A stretch of 64,000 nucleotides of DNA, from NCBI GenBank assembly GCA_041695085.1, contig JBGFRO010000003.1, forward strand, positions 184,487 to 248,486, in the 5' to 3' direction. The position numbers and the translations under genes were made by a program. The notes beneath the pieces were generated by a model, which worked only from the letters and a program-made list of their open reading frames with translations, was not told the DNA's origin and ran no database searches. The stretch is from DYFT01 sp041695085. Lineage in GTDB: Bacteria > Bacteroidota > Ignavibacteria > UBA10030. This document shows positions 56,213 through 63,128 of this stretch, one piece after another; position 1 is the stretch's first letter, and every line of letters starts with the position of its first letter.

Positions 56213-56228
56213 GCCGTAATTGGTTGGT

Positions 56229-57254
56229 TCAATCCTTTTGTATGACATTCTCTAACCATTGTTTCCAGACGTGTGCATCGTCCCCTAAATCTTTGCCAGC
56301 CAGCTTTGAAAGTAAACCTCGTGCGAGCCTTCGCTCTCGTGAATGATGAGCGTTCAAATAAGCGAGAAGAAGGTCAGTCGTTGATTCCTCAAGTAATAAA
56401 GATGCAAGAATCGGCGAGACGTTTGTATGTTGGAGCACCTCAAGTAGTGTGGTGTATGAAAACAAATTGGTTCCTGCCAAAAGGAATCGAAGCGTTTGGA
56501 GACAAGGAGCCCAATCAACCGTTCTTGGCGACGACTTCATCAAGACAGAGAGTGCTTGCCGGGCAGCGGTATTCACCATTGGCTCTTTGTCACGGAGAGC
56601 ATCCATTAGACTCCACCAAGTTAAGTCATCTTCGGGGAAGTTGGTGAGAATAGCGCAGGCGATAGCTCTGTTACTTGGATCGGGATTGTTCAAGGAAGTC
56701 CAAACCGCGAGCGACTTATCTGCTTGAGTGTTCTTTTCAGAAAGCAACGCCCATATCGCATTTACAGCCACAGAGTCTACACCCCAGTCGCGAACAACGA
56801 TGCGGGCTGAATCGATTCCTCCAGTTGAGTACAAGTGATAGTTGATGAGTGCGAACTGAAAGGCCATAAAGTCTTTGTGGATTATCGACTTTAAGGCTGC
56901 GAAGTCTGGCATATTGGCACTCGAACCGCTAGGTTTTGACCGATATTGGATCCGAGCACTGTCTTGGGGTTCCACAACCGTGATGACAGAATAAAGGCCT
57001 GAGTCTTCCGAATAGCGGATTACGGAAGCGTCCGCAAAACGAAGACTACCGACTAAGTCTGCAGCACAACCCCACAGCCCGTGTCCCTTCGGTACATAGA
57101 CAGCGAGCGAATCCTCAATCATCTTGATTGACCAGCGTTTCAATCCGATGAATTCGACTTTACCCTTGTCGGTCTGGACAACCTGAGAAAATAGAGAGGT
57201 AAGGGGAATGAGCAAGAAGAGCAAAGCAAATCGTGGAAGTCGGAGATTCCTCAT
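56229..57254 (-). CDS. Exported HEAT-repeat-like protein, cassette-borne
   Basis: The 341-residue protein has a signal peptide (FALLFLLIPLTSLFSQ). The last two thirds are helical pairs of HEAT type (AVNAIWALLSEKNT, RAIACAILTNFPEDDLTWWS, MVNTAARQALSVLMKSSPR, RRLARGLLSKLAGKDLG). I recognise no enzyme motif. It reads leftward and fills the cassette almost completely: its stop is 3 bp from the left terminal repeat. Partner and role unknown. Confidence 0.7.
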   Translation of the reverse strand: MRNLRLPRFALLFLLIPLTSLFSQVVQTDKGKVEFIGLKRWSIKMIEDSLAVYVPKGHGLWGCAADLVGSLRFADASVIRYSEDSGLYSVITVVEPQDSARIQYRSKPSGSSANMPDFAALKSIIHKDFMAFQFALINYHLYSTGGIDSARIVVRDWGVDSVAVNAIWALLSEKNTQADKSLAVWTSLNNPDPSNRAIACAILTNFPEDDLTWWSLMDALRDKEPMVNTAARQALSVLMKSSPRTVDWAPCLQTLRFLLAGTNLFSYTTLLEVLQHTNVSPILASLLLEESTTDLLLAYLNAHHSRERRLARGLLSKLAGKDLGDDAHVWKQWLENVIQKD

Positions 57255-57283
57255 TCGGACAATCCTTATGAACCAATTATGGC

Positions 57284-57387
57284 GCCTAACGTTTGCAGCA
57301 ACACCGTTGAGCGACCACTATTATTTCTTTCATTAGTTTTGACTTAGCCATATCAAAGAGCGAGCGCCGTTGTTACCGCTGTTAGCC
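57284..57387 (+). repeat. attC-like site H (deleted form, 104 bp)
   Basis: GCCTAAC at 57284 and GTTAGCC at 57381. About 100 bp of inner hairpin are missing: GCAGCAACACCGTTGAGCGA joins what are two sides in the long form. Confidence 0.7.
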
Positions 57388-57442
57388 GCTCGTGGCCCTG
57401 CGGTGTTGTTGACACTGTATATCATTTGTAATATATTGAGTT

Positions 57443-57715
57443 GTGGATATTCTCTGGGATGAAGTAAAGAACAAGAAACTCAAGGAGAGCCGTGGTGTCT
57501 CGTTTGAAGAAGTCGCACAGATCATTCTTGAGAAGAAATACCTTGCTGTACTTGAGAATCCGGCGCATCGGAACCAAAGAATTTTCATTGTGAGTTACAA
57601 GAGCTTTACGTACGTCGTTCCGTTCGTCATTGATGCTGACAAGAATATCGTTTTGAAGACCGTATTTCCGAGTCGAAAGTTTCATAAACTGTATGGAGCA
57701 CAAAAGAAGCGATGA
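57443..57715 (+). CDS. BrnT-like toxin
   Basis: The 90-residue protein (GTG start) opens with MDILWDEVKNKKLKESRGVS, the BrnT-type N-terminus (WDExKN), continues with FEEVAQIILEKKYLAVLENP and ends with a short beta strand set (RIFIVSYKSFTYVVPFVIDA). BrnT is a RelE-like ribonuclease. The downstream antitoxin gene overlaps by 4 bp (ATGA). The toxin is divergent from the textbook BrnT, so the family call is moderate. Confidence 0.7.
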   Translation: MDILWDEVKNKKLKESRGVSFEEVAQIILEKKYLAVLENPAHRNQRIFIVSYKSFTYVVPFVIDADKNIVLKTVFPSRKFHKLYGAQKKR

Positions 57716-58008
57716 AGACGAAACTTGATTCTTTCGAGCGACAGATTGAAAACGCCGCGTCGTCGTATCGTCCGCTTTCGAAAAGGGAGCGACGAAAGCT
57801 TGAAGCCATTATCAATCGGGTCCGGAAGGCCCGAACGATCAACATACGAATTGCTGAGAGCGTTCTGGAAGAACTGAAACGACGATCCCAGGAAGAAGGA
57901 TTGCCGTACCAGACGTTGATTTCGAGCATTCTTCACAAGTATGTGACCAATCGACTAGTTGACGAAGAATCCATCCGCAAGTCCCTCCGACTGTTGCAAC
58001 AGCAGTAA
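57712..58008 (+). CDS. CopG/BrnA-like ribbon-helix-helix antitoxin
   Basis: The 98-residue protein has a helical N-terminus (KTKLDSFERQIENAASSYRP) and a C-terminal ribbon-helix-helix: ARTINIRIAESVLEELKRRS, QEEGLPYQTLISSILHKYV. That arrangement fits CopG-type antitoxins paired with BrnT-like toxins. It overlaps the toxin stop by 4 bp. Confidence 0.78.
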   Translation: MKTKLDSFERQIENAASSYRPLSKRERRKLEAIINRVRKARTINIRIAESVLEELKRRSQEEGLPYQTLISSILHKYVTNRLVDEESIRKSLRLLQQQ

Positions 58009-58046
58009 ATTCTCGAACATCCTCTGGTCGACCACACGGCCATGGC

Positions 58047-58249
58047 GCCTAACGTTTGCAGCAACAACGCCGTTGTTCTTGCCGCTGAGAACGATGTGCG
58101 CGGAGCCGCTATCAAACGACTTTAATTTCTCGCGGCGGAGTGCGCATACCAAGTCGCGGCAAAAACAATGGAGCGACCACAACCGATTTTTTCCATAGCT
58201 TCAACTGGGCCCTATCAACAAGGGAGCGCCGTGCTTACGCTCGTTAGGC
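58047..58249 (+). repeat. attC-like site I (long form, 203 bp)
   Basis: GCCTAAC at 58047 and GTTAGGC at 58243. The conserved loop TATCAAACGACTTTAATTTC sits between CCGC and GCGG. Confidence 0.8.
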
Positions 58250-58371
58250 GTTCGTTGCATTGCGTGAATGTTGCACGAACTCTCTATCAATCTTGGTCGG
58301 CGGCAAAGGTAAATTGATTGTCAAAGGTGAAATCAGTATATTGGAGCCGGTTGAAAGGCTAAACCTCTCTT

Positions 58372-58608
58372 ATGAAGACCGTAGAAGCACGGAAAGCAAA
58401 GATTTCGGAACTTCTCTCTGAGGCCGAGAAGTCCCACGAACCGATCCACATCGTGGGGAAGAAGAACACAGCCGTTCTCCTTTCCTTGGATGACTGGCGG
58501 GCGATTCAAGAGACATTGTATTTGCTCTCCATTCCAAAGATGCGTGAGTCAATCGTTCGGGGCTTGAAGACACCTGTGGAGAAGTGCTCTCCGGAGCTTG
58601 ATTGGTGA
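58372..58608 (+). CDS. Phd/YefM-family antitoxin
   Basis: The 78-residue protein shows the Phd/YefM start (MKTVEARKAKISELLSEAEK, EPIHIVGKKNTAVLLSLDDW) and a short toxin-binding tail (MRESIVRGLKTPVEKCSPEL). The downstream Txe/YoeB-like toxin gene overlaps its stop codon by a few bases (GGTGA). Confidence 0.85.
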   Translation: MKTVEARKAKISELLSEAEKSHEPIHIVGKKNTAVLLSLDDWRAIQETLYLLSIPKMRESIVRGLKTPVEKCSPELDW

Positions 58609-58868
58609 AGTGGACGCTTGTTTACACCAAACAGGCTCAGAAAGATGCCAAGAAACTTGCGTCTGCTGGATTGAAACCAAAGGCGCAAGAGCTGCTTAAG
58701 ATCCTCGAACAGAACCCCTTCCAAACTCCTCCTCGGTACGAAAAACTCGTTGGTGATTTGGCCGGAGCCTATTCTCGGCGAATCAATATTCAACATCGTC
58801 TGGTGTATCAAGTGCTTGAAGACCGTCGCATCGTGAAGGTCATTCGGATGTGGACACACTACGAATGA
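58605..58868 (+). CDS. YoeB/Txe-family toxin
   Basis: About 87 residues from the GTG at 58605. The protein matches Txe/YoeB: WTLVYTKQAQKDAKKLASAG, EILEQNPF-like ILEQNPFQTPPRYEKL, GDLAGAYSRRINIQHRLVYQ, VLEDRRIVKVIRMWTHYE. The C-terminal THYE-type end is typical. YoeB cleaves mRNA on the ribosome. The pair is canonical and looks intact. Confidence 0.9.
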   Translation: MKWTLVYTKQAQKDAKKLASAGLKPKAQELLKILEQNPFQTPPRYEKLVGDLAGAYSRRINIQHRLVYQVLEDRRIVKVIRMWTHYE

Positions 58869-58975
58869 GCCGCTGAATCGCCGGTCAGCTTTGCCGCCGT
58901 CCCCCGTTCGCACATCTATCTCCTTCCCATCTAAGATCACCTTTCACTTCTTGCACTTACCAGCAACGCAATGAC

Positions 58976-59179
58976 GCCTAACGTTTAGCGTAAGCACGCC
59001 GTTGTTTTTGCCGCTGTGAACGATGTGCGCGGAGCCGCTATCAAACGACTTTAATTTCTCGCGGCGCAGCGCACATACCAAGTCGCGGCAAAAACAATGG
59101 AGCGAGCATTTTAATTTCTTTCCTTAGTTCTAATTTAGCTATATCAGATGAGCGAGCGACGTTGTTACCGCTGTTAGCT
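58976..59179 (+). repeat. attC-like site J (long form, 204 bp)
   Basis: GCCTAAC at 58976 and GTTAGCT at 59173. Its L'' box GCGTAAGCACG is the exact complement of the L' box of the preceding site I. Confidence 0.8.
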
Positions 59180-59201
59180 GCAGCCGCCGTCCATTCATTG
59201 A

Positions 59202-59675
59202 CTACTCATCGAGTCGCTGATCCCGAATCTGAAGGTAGCGCTCAACGTCATTCCCAAAACGACCCCGTTGTCGGTTTAGAGACGGTTCCCCGACTGCAAT
59301 GAGAATTCCTTCCGTCAGATCCAGAATAGCAGGAAGAGTGAGATTCCTCACGTTGGGTACGGCGGCGAGCTGATTTCGAGGTGTGACGAATCGAATTCCG
59401 AACCAAGAAAAGGAGTCCCACCGTCCAGCAAGATCATCGTCTGTGTGTTGACGAAGTCGGACACCAAGTCTGTTTTGGACACCTTGGCCGGTTTGGCCAA
59501 CGTAGACGAGATTGTAGTTTGCATACAAAGCGTAGATGCCAACTTGGTCCCAGAAATCAGTAGGTTCGTCTCTGCGAGCATCTGATGGCACGCCGAAAAG
59601 AGAGCCAGGATTTCGCTGCCTGTCCCAAAAAACGTTATCTCTTCTCCAGAATAAGCCCATGTTCCTGATCATCAA
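59202..59675 (-). CDS. GIY-YIG nuclease-domain protein, cassette-borne
   Basis: The 157-residue protein contains the GIY-YIG core VGIYALYANYNLVYVGQTGQ followed by NRLGVRLRQHTDDDLAGRWD and a C-terminal Glu/Asn region (TEGILIAVGEPSLNRQRGRF). The catalytic glutamate is plausibly that in TEGILIA. It may be a single-domain endonuclease. It reads leftward between sites J and K and almost fills its cassette. Confidence 0.85.
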   Translation of the reverse strand: MMIRNMGLFWRRDNVFWDRQRNPGSLFGVPSDARRDEPTDFWDQVGIYALYANYNLVYVGQTGQGVQNRLGVRLRQHTDDDLAGRWDSFSWFGIRFVTPRNQLAAVPNVRNLTLPAILDLTEGILIAVGEPSLNRQRGRFGNDVERYLQIRDQRLDE

Positions 59676-59725
59676 ATCCTCCGATGGTTAGATGATAGAT
59701 GGCTCAACTCCGTGACGGCGGTTGC

Positions 59726-59930
59726 AGCTAACGTCTGCAGCAACAACGCAGCGGTTTTTGGTGCTCAGAACGACGCGGACGGAGCCGCTATCAAAAGACC
59801 AATTCCCCTGCGGCGGAGTGCGCATACCAACCCACACCAAAAACCGTTGAGCGACCACAACTGTAGCTTTTAACATTGACTAAAGTTCGCCATCTCAACA
59901 AAGGGAGCGGCGTGGTTACGCCTGTTATGC
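59726..59930 (+). repeat. attC-like site K (long form, variant arm, 205 bp)
   Basis: AGCTAAC at 59726 and GTTATGC at 59924. Inner stem TTTTTGGTGC pairs with CACACCAAAAA; loop TATCAAAAGACCAATT. Confidence 0.78.
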
Positions 59931-59984
59931 GTTCGTTGCGGTGCGGCCCGGTACGAAGCCCTCAGCCGATCTCGCCCGTGACCT

Positions 59985-60275
59985 TCAGATTTTGACCGCA
60001 TCTCCTTCACCGTGCCAAGACTCAGTATCCCATTTGAAAGTAAAAACCAGCTCCCACCATTCGTGCTTTTTTTGACCATACCGAAAGTTCATTATGGCAG
60101 TAGCACCGATAGACTTCGCTTCTCGGGCGAGTCGCTCTTTCACCTCGAGAAGATTAGAATTCTGCCGTGAGATCTGAACGTGCAAATGTCTTAACGGAGA
60201 AGCACCTGGAATTGCATCTTCGGTGAAAAATATATCATCGAGTACGGTTCCCTTTACTCCTGCCCGAATCTCCAT
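59985..60275 (-). CDS. Small protein of unknown function, YbjQ-like pattern
   Basis: The 96-residue protein (LREVKERLAREAKSIGATAI-type segment, then MNFRYGQKKHEWWELVFTFK) resembles small YbjQ/heavy-metal-binding-like proteins only loosely, by the ARxxGA.AIxNFRYGQ pattern. Its start overlaps the stop of the upstream DUF4177-like gene (TAATG), so the two form one unit. Function unknown. Confidence 0.55.
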   Translation of the reverse strand: MEIRAGVKGTVLDDIFFTEDAIPGASPLRHLHVQISRQNSNLLEVKERLAREAKSIGATAIMNFRYGQKKHEWWELVFTFKWDTESWHGEGDAVKI

Positions 60276-60466
60276 TATTTCTCTCTCTCAAAAATGATGA
60301 CTATTTCTTGTCTTGCTCCGCCAAAAGAAGGGATGTCAGCGGTTGCTACGCCGACAAATTACCATCCTTCGGATGCATAGGAGTTCATCGCAGCCTCCAA
60401 TTTTTCGGGATCAAATTTGCCACCGAAGAATCTATCCTTCTGGGTCATCACTTTGTACTGTTTCAT
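60275..60466 (-). pseudogene. DUF4177-like protein interrupted by an in-frame TAA
   Basis: From an ATG at 60466 (AAGGAGACCAA upstream) the frame reads MKQYKVMTQKDRFFGGKFDP, EKLEAAMNSYASEGW, then TAA at 60359-60361, then FVGVATADIPSFGGARQEIV, IIFEREK and a normal stop. The whole 63-codon frame looks like a DUF4177-type small protein, so one nonsense change (probably GAA or AAA to TAA) splits it. It was found by hand, as neither half is long. Confidence 0.75.
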
Positions 60467-60577
60467 TTGGTCTCCTTGTATGGTTGTTGAAGTTGGCCGC
60501 ACCGCAAACTGCTTTTTCGTTGGGACTGCTGAACTTCACATTTCTCGCTATTTCCACTACCGCAGCAGCGCAATGAC

Positions 60578-60780
60578 GCATAACGTTTGCAGCAACAACG
60601 CAGCGGTTTTTGGTGCTCAGAACGATGCGCACGGAGCCGCTATCAAAAGACCAATTCTCTGGCGGCGGAGTGCGCATACCAAACCGCACCAAAAACCGTT
60701 GAGCGACCACAACTATTTCTTTGCATAGCTTCAACTGAGAGATATCAAATGAGGGAGCGCCGTTGTTGCTGCTGCTATGT
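60578..60780 (+). repeat. attC-like site L (long form, variant arm, 203 bp; altered R')
   Basis: GCATAAC at 60578 and GCTATGT, not GTTATGC, at 60774. Inner stem TTTTTGGTGC/GCACCAAAAA; loop TATCAAAAGACCAATT. L boxes are perfectly complementary. Confidence 0.75.
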
Positions 60781-60844
60781 GAAGTTGCCCGTTCATCTCA
60801 GTACGCAAGAGTTTCTTTCCGCATTTTTCTGCAAATAGACTTAT

Positions 60845-61471
60845 TTATTCTAGCATAATAGAGAATGCTTCGATCCAACTAATACCCTTGTGATCACTCA
60901 CTGAAAAGAATATGAATCCGCGTGGGTTTATAGCCGCAGAAGATATATACAAATCAGACCTGAACGGAGGGATTCTCAACCGTTTGATAAAGAGTCCTGT
61001 GTAGTCATAATGATCTAAATAATTTTCAGATAAGTCTCTACTGAGAACTGGGACTAGAATACTGTTTTTATATGCTAAGGGCCTGAGGAGAGCAGCAGCT
61101 TTTCCAAAGTGTTTCATTACATCATGGTCAGTGAAGTGTATTGAGACATTACTTTCGGTTGAGTACGAAACGCTCTGATCAAATGGAGACTCTTCTTTTG
61201 TTTTCAAATTGATTTTGATAAGGTAGTACGGATTGCGTTGACTCAATATTATGTATTGAGTATCGGGGCTGATGAGGATATTCGTCATGCCGCCAGAAGA
61301 AAATAGGTTTCGCTGAGCATTTTTGTTGGGATAGGAAGCTGATGTTATTTTCTGTATGAGTCCGGTCTGAGATTCGACAATTGAGCCGAATTGGTCGATA
61401 ATTTGCCTTTGGGTCCTCCAAATGACACTGATCGGCTGATAATCTTCTTGTAAGTAATAACCCTAGGAATA
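60845..61471 (-). pseudogene. Fragment of a beta-propeller-like secreted protein
   Basis: From about 61471 the minus strand reads YYLQEDYQPISVIWRTQRQI, IDQFGSIVESQTGLIQKITS, and from an internal Met at 61288 MTNILISPDTQYIILSQRNP, YYLIKINLKTKEESPFDQSV, ending at 60845 (SWIEAFSIMLE). The pattern of short strand pairs suggests a six-bladed propeller-type protein. No start with a signal peptide is visible and its 5' end overlaps the end of the disrupted MauE-like gene. Whether it is still translated is unclear. Confidence 0.45.
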
Positions 61472-61557
61472 ACGCCACGCTTAGTAAGCCAGTACTTTGA
61501 TAGCTTAGTTCAAAAAAGTCTCCGAAACAACCACAGCCTGAAGTAGAGTTAGAGAAA
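61440..61557 (-). pseudogene. C-terminal fragment of a MauE/DoxX-like membrane protein
   Basis: The segment FSNSTSGCGCFGDFFELSYQ followed by STGLLSVALFLGLLLTRR is the conserved end of MauE-type proteins (CGCFG). It begins exactly where the IS3-type element ends at 61558. The N-terminal fragment is at 62925-63128. About 40-45 residues expected between them are missing. Confidence 0.7.
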
Positions 61558-61595
61558 TATATTGCCCCCCTTGAGAGTGAGACAGTGACATGGCT

Positions 61596-61681
61596 GAGAG
61601 ATTCTCCCCTCCCCAAGAGCACGAGTGCGGTGGGGGGGAGTGCTCTTGGGGAGCCGCCGCTTGACTGCGGAGGAATCTCTC
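61596..61681 (+). repeat. Nested inverted repeats inside the IS left end
   Basis: GAGAGATTC (61596) pairs with GAATCTCTC (61673), and inside them CTCCCCAAGAGCAC (61609) pairs perfectly with GTGCTCTTGGGGAG (61640). Together they fold an extended hairpin just upstream of the OrfA ribosome binding site, possibly blocking translation of read-through transcripts. Confidence 0.75.
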
Positions 61682-61721
61682 CCGATGTTTTCTCACACAC
61701 AATCTTAAGGAGGAATCTCGT

Positions 61722-62006
61722 ATGCCAAAAGCATCTCAACTTACTGCGGACGAACGGCTCGCTCTGATTTTGGAGAGTTTCCGCTCCGAGTACTCGATCG
61801 CCGATCTCTGCCGCAAACACGGAATCACGCAGACGACGTTCTACAAGTGGCGCGACAAGTTTCTTACCGGTGGCAAGCGCGCCCTGATGGAGAACGGTCA
61901 AGCCTCGAACACGACTGACAAAGCTCGCATTGAGGAATTAGAACGAGTGATCGGCAAACAGACCGTTGAAATCCAGGTGCTAAAAAAAAACTTGAATCTC
62001 CGCTGA
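61722..62006 (+). CDS. IS3-family transposase OrfA
   Basis: The 94-residue protein is an HTH-type OrfA (LIMESF-like LILESFRSEYSIADLCRKHG, ITQTTFYKWRDKFLTGGKRA) with a leucine-zipper-like tail (ARIEELERVIGKQTVEIQVL). It has AAGGAGG upstream. An A9 run at the end (VLKKN) is a likely slip site for a programmed -1 shift into OrfB. Confidence 0.92.
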   Translation: MPKASQLTADERLALILESFRSEYSIADLCRKHGITQTTFYKWRDKFLTGGKRALMENGQASNTTDKARIEELERVIGKQTVEIQVLKKNLNLR

Positions 62007-62869
62007 TGCCTGACCAGGAGCTGATCTCGACGCTTGCAGCTGAAGGCTATCCTGTGGCTACCACCTGCCGGATTCTGCAGATTCCCCGAAGCGTCTACTA
62101 CCGCAAGAGGAAGCAGCCAAAGAGGGCTTCCCCTGCTGCCAGGGAATCAGATCGAGAGCTGGTGGAACTCATCAAAGCGATCAAGCTCGAACACCCCTTC
62201 TGGGGCTACCGCCGCGTGAGGGCATGGGTCAGCAAAAGGCTTGGAAAGCCGGTCAATCACAAGCGCGTCTATCGTCTGATGAAACAGCACGGCTTGTTAG
62301 TTCAGATCAAGTACTACAAGGCCAAACGTACACCGCAGGGCACCAAACCCAAAGCGACCCACAAGAACCATTGGTGGGGAAGCGACATGACCAAGTTCTA
62401 TGTCCACACGGTCGGGTGGGTCTATCTGGTCATCGTCTTGGACTGGTTCACTCGGAAGATCGTTGGCCACAGCTTTGGTCTTCAGCCGAAGACCGGTCTG
62501 TGGATCGACGCTCTTCAGATGGCGGTCCAGCACCAGTGCCCGGCAGGTAGCCGCTCCTATGGTCTTCATCTGATGACCGACAACGGTTCGCAACCGACCA
62601 GTCAGAAATACGAGACGGTTGTCCAGACGTTGGGCATCGAGCACGTAACCACCTCGTATGCCAATCCGAGGGGGAACGCAGAGACCGAACGAGTCATCCG
62701 TACCCTCAAGGAAGAAGCCGTTTGGCCCAACGAGTTTTATTCTTATGCGGATGCCGTCGCGACCACAGAACGGGCGATCAGGTTCTACAACACCGAGTAT
62801 CCGCATTCCATGCTCGCAGATCAGAGCCCGATTGAATATGAACAGATGATCTCACACAGAGCAGCATGA
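62006..62869 (+). CDS. IS3-family transposase OrfB (DDE integrase domain)
   Basis: The 287-residue protein begins with an HTH_21 region (HPFWGYRRVRAWVSKRLGKP) and an rve-type catalytic core: D in HWWGSDMTKFYV, D in LHLMTDNGSQPTSQ and E in NPRGNAETERVIRTLKEEA. The frame is intact, so the element may be active. Fusion with OrfA by -1 frameshift at the A9 run before position 62006 would give the full transposase. Confidence 0.93.
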   Translation: MPDQELISTLAAEGYPVATTCRILQIPRSVYYRKRKQPKRASPAARESDRELVELIKAIKLEHPFWGYRRVRAWVSKRLGKPVNHKRVYRLMKQHGLLVQIKYYKAKRTPQGTKPKATHKNHWWGSDMTKFYVHTVGWVYLVIVLDWFTRKIVGHSFGLQPKTGLWIDALQMAVQHQCPAGSRSYGLHLMTDNGSQPTSQKYETVVQTLGIEHVTTSYANPRGNAETERVIRTLKEEAVWPNEFYSYADAVATTERAIRFYNTEYPHSMLADQSPIEYEQMISHRAA

Positions 62870-62924
62870 ACAGCACTCAACAACAACAACATAAAAACTG
62901 TCTTGACTTTCGGGGTTCATTACA

Positions 62925-63128
62925 TCCGGTAAGAACTTCTAAAGGCGGGACAGTCAGTGCGATTAGTAAACTGGCCTCGATCGGGAGATCGAGTGTGTAT
63001 CTTAGTGAGATTCCCAAATCTATGGGACTAAATAGTTTAGCTATGCCCGCGAGAGTAAATGTGACCGAGAGGAATAACAGTAGAAGGTTTTTTGCTATCA
63101 ACTGAAATTGGGTGCCAGGTAGCATCAT
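62925..63128 (-). pseudogene. N-terminal fragment of a MauE/DoxX-like membrane protein
   Basis: From an ATG at 63128, overlapping the upstream gene's stop (ATGA), the frame reads FQLIAKNLLLLFLSVTFTLA, GIAKLFSPIDLGISLRYTLD and LIALTVPPLEVLTG before running into the IS at 62924. This is the first two helices of MauE. The rest is beyond the IS at 61440-61557. Confidence 0.75.

Larger units (their letters stand above)
61558..62924 (+). mobile_element. IS3-family insertion sequence
   Basis: The element is about 1367 bp. The right end (reading inward) is TGTAATGAACCCCGAAAGTC; the left is TATATTGCCCCCCTTGAGAG. They align with one indel in a CCCC...AAGACAG-like order. It encodes OrfA and OrfB. The left terminus contains a large nested hairpin. 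I see no 3-4 bp target duplication. Confidence 0.8.

Noticed and set aside
54777..60466. Stop codon reassignment to explain in-frame TAG and TAA
   Set aside because: The many other genes end normally at TAA, TAG and TGA and none shows internal stops, so isolated nonsense mutations are simpler.
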